Origin: Bufo bufo
Lineage: Eukaryota; Chordata; Amphibia; Anura; Bufonidae
DNA length: 64,000 bases
Direction of reading: 5' to 3'
Assembly: GCF_905171765.1 (NCBI RefSeq)
Contig: NC_053391.1
Span: 267,208,377 to 267,272,376, forward strand
The notes under the pieces: generated by a model
Databases searched by the model: none
Told to the model about the DNA's origin: nothing
The model's input: the letters and a program-made list of their open reading frames with translations, nothing else
Made by a program: the position numbers and the translations under genes
Shown here: positions 58,355 through 64,000 of the stretch, one piece after another
Layout of the letters: every line of letters begins with the position of its first letter
Position numbering within the stretch: position 1 is the stretch's first letter

Positions 58355-58620
58355 AAGTATAAGCAGTGTTTATGATACAGTCACAGTGTAAGCAGTGTTT
58401 AGGTGATACGGTCACAGTATAAGCAGTGTTTAGGTGATACGGTCACAGTATAAGCAGTGTTTAGGTGATACGGTCACAGTGTAAGCAGTGTTTAGGTAAT
58501 ATGGTCACAGTGTAAGCAGTGTTTAGGAGTCTAAGCGGTGTTTAGGTGATACGGTCACAGTATAGGCAGTGTTTAGGACATACGGTCACAGTGTAAGCTG
58601 TGTGTAGAAGATACGGTCAT
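58355..58620 (-). repeat. 31-bp minisatellite, about 8 units (right foldback arm, outer part)
   Basis: Units GTGTTTAGGTGATACGGTCA with CAGTATAAGCA or CAGTGTAAGCA are the reverse complement of the left-arm minisatellite. The array may continue as a degenerate unit (CATCGTCACAGTATTTATGG) just beyond the TTAA element, near 59,968-59,987. Confidence 0.93.
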
Positions 58621-59961
58621 TTAACCCCTTAGTGACCAAGCCTGTTTGGGCCTTTATGACCAAGCGTTTTTCTTCCTTTTTTTATGGTCTCGTTCCAAGA
58701 GCTATAACTTTTTTATTTTTTCATCTATATAGCTTTATGAGGGCTTGTTTTTTACGGGACAAGTTGTAGTTTTTAATGGCGCCATTTTGGGGTACACATA
58801 ACTTTCTGATTAACTTTTATTAACTCTGGGAGGGAGATGGGAAAAAATAGCAATACTACCACTGCGTTTTTACATTATACATTTTTTGGCGTTCATTTTT
58901 CGGTACAAATAACATAATATCTTTATTCTCTGGGTCAGTACGATTACAGTGATACTAAATACTTATAATTTTGTTTACGTTTTACTACTTTTTTTGCAAT
59001 TAAACACCTTTTATTAACCAAAAAAATGATTTTGCATTGCCACTTCACAAGACCCATAACTTTTTTTTTTTTTATATGGAATTGTGTGAGGGCTTGATTT
59101 TTGAAAGACGACTTGTATTTTTCATTGGTATGATTTTGGAGTAAATGCCGCTTTTTGATCGCTTGTTATTACGTTTTTTTTCGGTGGAAACTAAGAATAA
59201 ATTCGAAATTCTGTCTTTTTTTATTTTTTACGGCGTTCACCATAGGGGATAATTTATGTAATATTTATGTAGTCCCGGTCGTTACGGACGTGGCAATACC
59301 AAACATATGGGGGATATTTTCTTTTTGCAATTTTTTTCATTGAAAAGCGTATTTTCAATGGAAAAAAATGCATATTTTTTTATTTTATGGAATTTTTTTT
59401 ATTTAATAAATGTGTATTTTTTTTCTATTTTTTTTACTACTTAATAGTCCCACAAGGGGACTATAATATACAGTATTTTGATTGCTTTTAAAATGTAATG
59501 CATTATCTCTATAATGCATTGTATTTCAATAGCAATGCTATTCAAACATTGACCAGCAGGCTGCGCCAGAGAGGCACAGCCTGCTGGAAGTAACGGAAGA
59601 CAGGCTCGGGGCCCTGATCGGAAGCAAGGTAAGCTTCCCAGCACATCAGCACCCCGCGATCGCATTTTCGGGGTGCTGATGGGAGACAGAGGGAGTCCGC
59701 TCCCTCTGTCACCACTTTACATGCAGCGGGCACCATTGCACCCGGCATGTAAAGGGTTAAACAGCCCGGATCGGCACTCCTGCCAGTCGGGGCTGTTAGA
59801 GCAGGGACCCGGCTCTCATGTGAGAGCCAGGTCCGCGCTCCCCGCTGCACGGGGGAGCCGTGCAGCGCTTAAACTGGGCCGCCGTAAAAACGCGGCGGCC
59901 CAGCCTAAGGCCCCTTAGTGACCGCCGTAAAAACACGTATGGGTGGTCACTAAGGGGTTAA
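58621..59961. mobile_element. 1.34-kb TTAA element (CCCCTTAGTGACC ends)
   Basis: TTAA at 58,621-58,624 and 59,958-59,961. Ends are TTAACCCCTTAGTGACC and GGTCACTAAGGGGTTAA. The left two-thirds is AT-rich with T-runs and recurrent AACTTTTTTATT, GGGCTTGTTTTTTACG and GGCGTTCA motifs; the right third is GC-rich with GGGGTGCTGATGGGAG. A direct and inverted pair around ACATGCAGCGGGCACC / CATGTAAAG lies near 59,718-59,755. No transposase frame. It landed in the outer edge of the right foldback arm. Confidence 0.9.
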
Positions 59962-60405
59962 TTCTCCATCGTCACAGTATTTATGGTTACCTCATAAGTA
60001 TTACAGTCACTCACATTGGTTGAATTGGCATATGGATACACATGTGAGCAGTAACGTCACATCAAGGCTTCAACCCTTGTTACTGACCATTCACACACAC
60101 CATATTTTTCATTCATACGCATTTGGTATTCCAGATGTTTTGGACTACACCTGCCATAATGCTTCGCCAGCATTAAGGGAGATCTAATTCACAGCATCTG
60201 GACTGCCTAAGGTTGTCTACCTCTGAACTAGTGGTGATCACAGTACACAATGTTGAAGTAGCTGTGCAAACAGGAGCAGCTTGTCACGTGTCAGATGCCC
60301 CTTCAATACTTATAAATTCAATACTCCACCCAGGACGCGGGCCTCAAACATGGGCATCTTCATTCCACTTCATGTACTTCGTGTTCCATAGGAGAACATG
60401 CTTGC
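59962..60405. other. Mostly unique sequence with a relic palindromic MITE
   Basis: No gene found. At about 60,131-60,216 TTCCAGATGTTTTGGACTAC and CAGCATCTGGACTGCC look like the worn ends of an old hAT-like MITE of the same general type as 38,974-39,113. The rest is not recognised. Confidence 0.45.
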
Positions 60406-61564
60406 CATGGTGATGGGGACGCTTCAAGTTAGAATATACTAAAAGAACTGTGCACATGACTGCCCCCTGCTGCCTGGCAGGTGCTGCCAGGCAGCAGGGG
60501 GCAGACCCCCCCTCCCTCCCTCCCCTGTATTTAACTCATTGGTGGCCAGTGCGGCCCCCCCTCCCTCCCCTGTATTTAACTCATTGGTGGCCAGTGCGGC
60601 CTCCCCTGTATTTAACTCATTGGTGGCCAGTGCGGCCCCCCCCTCCCTCCCTCCCCTGTATTCAACTCATTGGTGGCCAGTGCGGCTGCCCCCCCCCTCC
60701 CTCCCCTATATTTAACTCATTGGTGGCCAGTGCGGCCGGCCCCCCCCTCCCTCCCCTATATTTAACTCATTGGTGGCCAGTGCGGCCGGCCCCCCCCTCC
60801 TGTTTTAACTCATTGGTGGCCAGTGCGGCCGGCCTCCCCTCCCTCCCCCCCCTGTTTTTAACTCATTGGTGGCCAGTGCGGCCAGCCCCCCTCCCCCCCT
60901 AATTAAAATGACCGACCCCCCATCATTGGTGGCAGCGGAGAGTTCCGATTGGAGTCCCAGTTTAATCGCTGGGACTCCGATCGGTAACCATGGCAACCAG
61001 GACGCTACTGCATTCCTGGCTGCCATGGTTACTTAGCAATTTTAGAAGCATTATACTTACCTGCGATGTCTGTGACCGGCCCGGCGCTCCTCCTACTGGT
61101 AAGTGAAAGGTCTGTGCGGCGCATTGCTTATAGCACAGACCTTTCACTTACCAGTAGGAGGAGCGCCGGGCCGGTCACAGACATCACAGGTAAGTATAAT
61201 GCTTCTAAAATTGCTAAGTAACCATGGCAGCCAGGAATGCAGTAGCGTCCTTGTTGCCATGGTTACCGATCGGAGTCCCAGATTAAACTGGGACTCCGAT
61301 CGGAACTCTCCGCTGCCACCAATGATGGGGGGGTCGGTCATTTTAATTAGGGGGGGGCGGCTGCACTGGCCACCAATGAGTTAAAAACAGGGGGGGAGGG
61401 AGGGGGGCCAGCCGCACTGGCCACCAATGAGTTAAAAACAGGGGGGGGAGGGAGGGGGGCCGGCCGCACTGGCCACCAATCAGTTAAATACAGGGGAGGG
61501 AGGGGGCAGTCATGTACACAGTTCTTTTAGTATATTCTAACTTTAAGCGTCCCCATCACCATAT
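60406..61564. mobile_element. Small foldback element with minisatellite arms
   Basis: Outer ends are CATGGTGATGGGGACGCTTC (left) and its near inverse GAAT...TAAGCGTCCCCATCACC (right), with TACTAAAAGAACTGTGCACA / GTACACAGTTCTTTTAGTA just inside. Each arm then has minisatellite units (CTCATTGGTGGCCAGTGCGG with C-rich spacers): eight on the left (about 60,505-60,895) and three inverted on the right (about 61,350-61,500). The centre is a perfect-looking long hairpin (60,898-61,114 with 61,133-61,350) around AGGTCTGTGCGGCGCATTGC. A smaller hairpin with GCCCCCTGCTGCCTGGCAGG lies at 60,462-60,506. No coding capacity is supported. Confidence 0.88.
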
Positions 61565-61689
61565 ATACTGTCGGATCTGAGTTTCACGATCTAACTCAAA
61601 TCCGATGGTATTGTCTAACATAGAGGCGTTCCCATGGTGATGGGGACGCTTCAAGTTAAAATATACAATCGGATTGGAGAAAACTCCGA
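61565..61689. repeat. Short inverted repeats sharing the foldback end sequence
   Basis: TCGGATCTGAGTTTCACGAT pairs with ATCTAACTCAAATCCGATGG, and CCATGGTGATGGGGACGCTTC (61,633 on) repeats the outer end of the neighbouring foldback element. Probably a further fragment of the same family. Confidence 0.5.
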
Positions 61690-62052
61690 TCTGATGGCAT
61701 ATTAATAGGGACTCCTGACTTTACATTGAAAGTCGATAGGGACGGATCCGTTTGCAATTGCACCATATTGTGTCAACGTCAAACGGATCCGTCCCCATTG
61801 ACTTGCATTGTAAGTCTGGACGGATCCGTTTGGCTCCGCACGGCCAGGCGGACACGAAAACGCTGCAAGCTGCGTTCGGGTGTCCGCCTGCTGAGCGGAA
61901 CGGAGGCCAAACGGTGCCAAACTGATGCATTCTGAGCGGATCCGCATCCACTCAGAATGCATTGGGGCAGTACGGATCCGTTCGGGGCCGCTTATGAGAG
62001 CCTTCAAACGGAACTCACAAGCGGAACCCCGAACGCAAGTGTGAAAGTAGCC
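61690..62052. mobile_element. CGGATCCGT-rich MITE, probably truncated
   Basis: Contains repeated ACGGATCCGTTTG / CAAACGGATCCGTCC inverted pairs, GGCGGACACGAAAACGC against GGTGTCCGCC, and TGATGCATTCTGAGCGGATC against ACTCAGAATGCAT. The right end AACGCAAGTGTGAAAGTAGCCTA looks like a MITE terminus. The matching left end (TAGGCTACTTTCACAC) is not present, so one end appears lost. Confidence 0.55.
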
Positions 62053-63440
62053 TAATGAAAACAACAAATAAACTGAAACAGGCTGTTTTTCAGCTGATCA
62101 AAAGTTTAGGACCACACCTCCAAAAAAAAACTAAACCCCCCCCAAAACAGAAATCCAACTTCCAAACATGAACTCAGTAATGAGTAGCTCCGCCGTTATT
62201 GTTTATCACTTCCAAAATTTGTTTCGGCATGCTTGATACAAGCGTTTCCATGAGGTGAGTGGGAACATTTCTCCAAGTGGTGAAGACGGTCGCACGAAGA
62301 CCATCTACTGTCTGGAACTGTTGTCCATTTTTGTAAACTTCCCTTGCCATCCATCCCCAAAGGTTCTAAATTAGATTTAGATCAGTGGAACACGCAGGAT
62401 GGGCCAAAAGAGTGATGTTATTCTCCTGGAAGAAGTCCCTTGTCCTGCGGGCATTGTGTACTGTAGCGTTGTCCGGTTGAAAAACCCAGTCGTTACCACA
62501 CAGACGAGGGCCCTCAGTCATGAGGAATGCTCTCTGCAACATCTGGACATAGCCAACGGCCGTTTGATGCCCCTGCACTTCCTGAAGCTCCATTGTTCCA
62601 CTGAAGGAAAAAGCACCCCAGACCATTATGGCGCCCCCTCCACTGTGGCACGTAGAAAACATCTCAGGTGGGATCTGCTTGTCATGCCAGTAATGTTGGA
62701 AACCATCAGGACCATCAAGGTTAAATTTTTTCTCATCAGAGAATAAAAATTTCTTCCACCTTTGAATGTCCCATGTTTGGTGCTCTCTTGCAAAGTCCAA
62801 ACGAGCAGTTCTGTGGCGTTCAAGGAGACGAGGTCTTTGAAGACGTTTTTTGTTTTTGAAGCCCTTCAGTCTCAGATGCCGCCTGATGGTTAGGGGGCTG
62901 CAGTCAGCACCAGTAAGAGCCTTAATTTGGGTCGAGGATCGTCCAGTGTCTTGACGGACAGCCAATTGGATCCTCCGGCTCAGTGCTGATTAAATTTTTT
63001 GGGGTCTTCCACTTGACTTTTTTGTTCCATAACCCTCAGGATCATTTAAGAAATTCCAAATGACTGTCTTACTGCGTCCCACCTCAGTGAGAGACTCTGC
63101 TTATGCAACAACCCGACCACGTTCAAAAAGGGAGAGTTTTTTTGCCTTTGCCATCAAAACGTGTGACTACCTGACAGAAAATGACAATGAATCCACATCT
63201 TTGCACATATTTGGCCTTTTAAAGGCATGTGGTCCTAAAATTTGGATCAGCTGAAAAACAGCCTGTTTCAGTTTAATCGTTATTTTCAATTAATTGAATG
63301 CTCAAAAAATGTTTGGTCTCACTCTCATTTCTTCTTGTTGCATGTTGAAGCTCTACTTGGAACCTTGTTAAGATCCAACAATGTAAAATATGATTTTTTG
63401 CCATTTTTCAAGTGGTCTTAAACTTTTGATCAGGACTGTA
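62053..63440 (-). mobile_element. Tc1/mariner element, left end truncated
   Basis: The right terminal region (about 63,225-63,440) is a long terminal repeat ending CTTTTGATCAGGACTGTATA. Its inner part (GAAAAACAGCCTGTTTCAGTTT) is inverted at 62,073-62,094 as AAACTGAAACAGGCTGTTTTTC, and TCAAAAGTTTAGGACCAC follows. The outer 150 bp or so of the left repeat are missing, and the element abuts the preceding MITE directly. A single transposase pseudogene fills the middle. Confidence 0.9.
62174..63154 (-). pseudogene. Tc1-type transposase with three nonsense codons
   Basis: A cut-and-paste transposase that would recognise the terminal repeats and insert at TA. The frame runs without frameshift from ATG (63,152-63,154; MAKAKKLSLFERGR) to TGA (62,174-62,176), 326 codons plus the stop, close to the usual 340. 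N-terminal paired-like helix-turn-helix regions are visible (ESLTEVGRSKTVIWNFLNDP, then SSGRP and [13 protein letters not shown]). Catalytic aspartates lie in [12 protein letters not shown] and [13 protein letters not shown]. Nonsense codons are TAA at 63,101-63,103 (codon 18), TAA at 62,990-62,992 (codon 55) and TAG at 62,366-62,368 (codon 263). The last replaces the glutamate of the NLIENLWG context, the third catalytic residue. Clearly dead. Confidence 0.92.
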
Positions 63441-63689
63441 TATACAGCAGACAGACAAAAAGATTGTGGGAGACACAGAGACGGAGATTACCGAATTCAG
63501 TGACCGACTGATTTGGTTGCAGATGTGGGGCAGTCCCTCTGGCTGGGGTGCAGTTTCTCATCCTTCTCCGAGTGACTAGATGGCTGCGGTTTCGTAGCAA
63601 AAAGCACGCCATGACATATGAGATCTAGGAAAAAAATTTTTTTGTGAAACTAGGGTTGTAGGCATCTAACACACAGGCCAAACGTACTG
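63441..63689. other. Spacer, no recognised feature
   Basis: About 250 bp of unique-looking sequence after the Tc1 end. Nothing recognised. Confidence 0.5.
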
Positions 63690-64000
63690 CACAGCTCCCA
63701 AATATAATACACTGCCCCCCCACATAATACACTACCCCCATCTAACGCACAGCCCCCCATCTAATACACTGCCCCCAAACATCTAACGCACAGCCTCCCC
63801 ATCTAACGCATAGGCCACCCCAATATATTTCACAGACCCCCCCAATCTACTGCACAGACCACCCCAATATATAGCACAGACAACCCCCAATATACTGCGT
63901 AGACCCCCCAAAATATACTGTGCAGACACCCTCAATATACTGTGCAGAAAGCACCCCATATACTGCGCAAACACCCCCAAATATACTGCGTAGACCCCCA
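63690..64000. repeat. AC-rich irregular minisatellite, 18-22 bp units
   Basis: Units such as CCCCATCTAACGCACAG and CCCCCAATATACTGCGCAGA, with length and composition drifting from ATCTAACGCACAG to ATATACTGCGTAGA. It runs off the window end. Open frames across it reflect the repeat. Confidence 0.88.

Noticed and set aside
60450..60902. 150-codon frame with repeated LTHWWPVRPP peptides
   Set aside because: It follows the tandem GGTGGCCAGTGCGG units inside a foldback element; there is no independent sign of coding.

Overview
The window is eukaryotic repeat-dense DNA, most likely from an anuran amphibian. That assignment is an inference from the mixture of repeat types: TTAA-flanked piggyBac-type elements with CCCCTTAAGGAC or CCCCTTAGTGACC ends, AGAGGACCTTTCAC palindromic MITEs, a Tc1 element, a Ty3/gypsy element and a class I endogenous retrovirus (ERV) with a tRNA-Pro-like primer site. 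No host protein-coding gene, tRNA, rRNA or CRISPR array was found. Every recognisable reading frame belongs to a decayed transposable element.

Layout, left third (1-32,130). A satellite of about 143 bp fills 1-3,303, 6,727-12,767, 16,189-21,794 and 24,534-30,650. A 3.42-kb non-autonomous TTAA element sits in it at 3,304-6,726 and again at 12,768-16,188, because the whole 9.46-kb block (satellite plus element) is tandemly duplicated almost without change (1-9,464; 9,465-18,925; a third partial copy 18,926-20,345). A third, inverted and incomplete copy of the TTAA element (21,895-24,533) abuts a 100-N assembly gap. The satellite ends in a CpG-rich tail (30,651-31,047). A second, unrelated 161-bp tandem array (31,048-31,615) follows and ends in a similar tail (31,616-32,128).

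Middle (32,132-58,620). A 26-kb structure has inverted arms. Each arm is a 31-bp minisatellite (about 124 units on the left, about 8 on the right) joined to a shared segment of about 0.6 kb that carries a 19-nt G (left) or C (right) run. This is the architecture of foldback-type elements. Its interior holds a piggyBac element (37,132-41,438) with a nearly intact transposase, a cluster of inverted repeats (41,925-42,465), a 712-bp retroposon with 18-bp flanking repeats, the remnant of a Harbinger-type Myb/MADF protein, and a broken Ty3/gypsy element (about 44,764-49,130). The right arm is split by an ERV (50,006-58,253) with a 5-bp target duplication. The ERV has itself received a palindromic TTAA MITE and a palindromic retroposon.

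Right end (58,621-64,000). This contains a 1.34-kb TTAA element, a second and smaller foldback element (60,406-61,564) with minisatellite arms, a relic MITE, a Tc1/mariner pseudogene with three nonsense codons (one at the catalytic glutamate), and an AC-rich minisatellite. The nesting gives a relative order: foldback arms, then ERV, then the MITE and retroposon inside the ERV; and satellite, then TTAA element, then 9.46-kb amplification.
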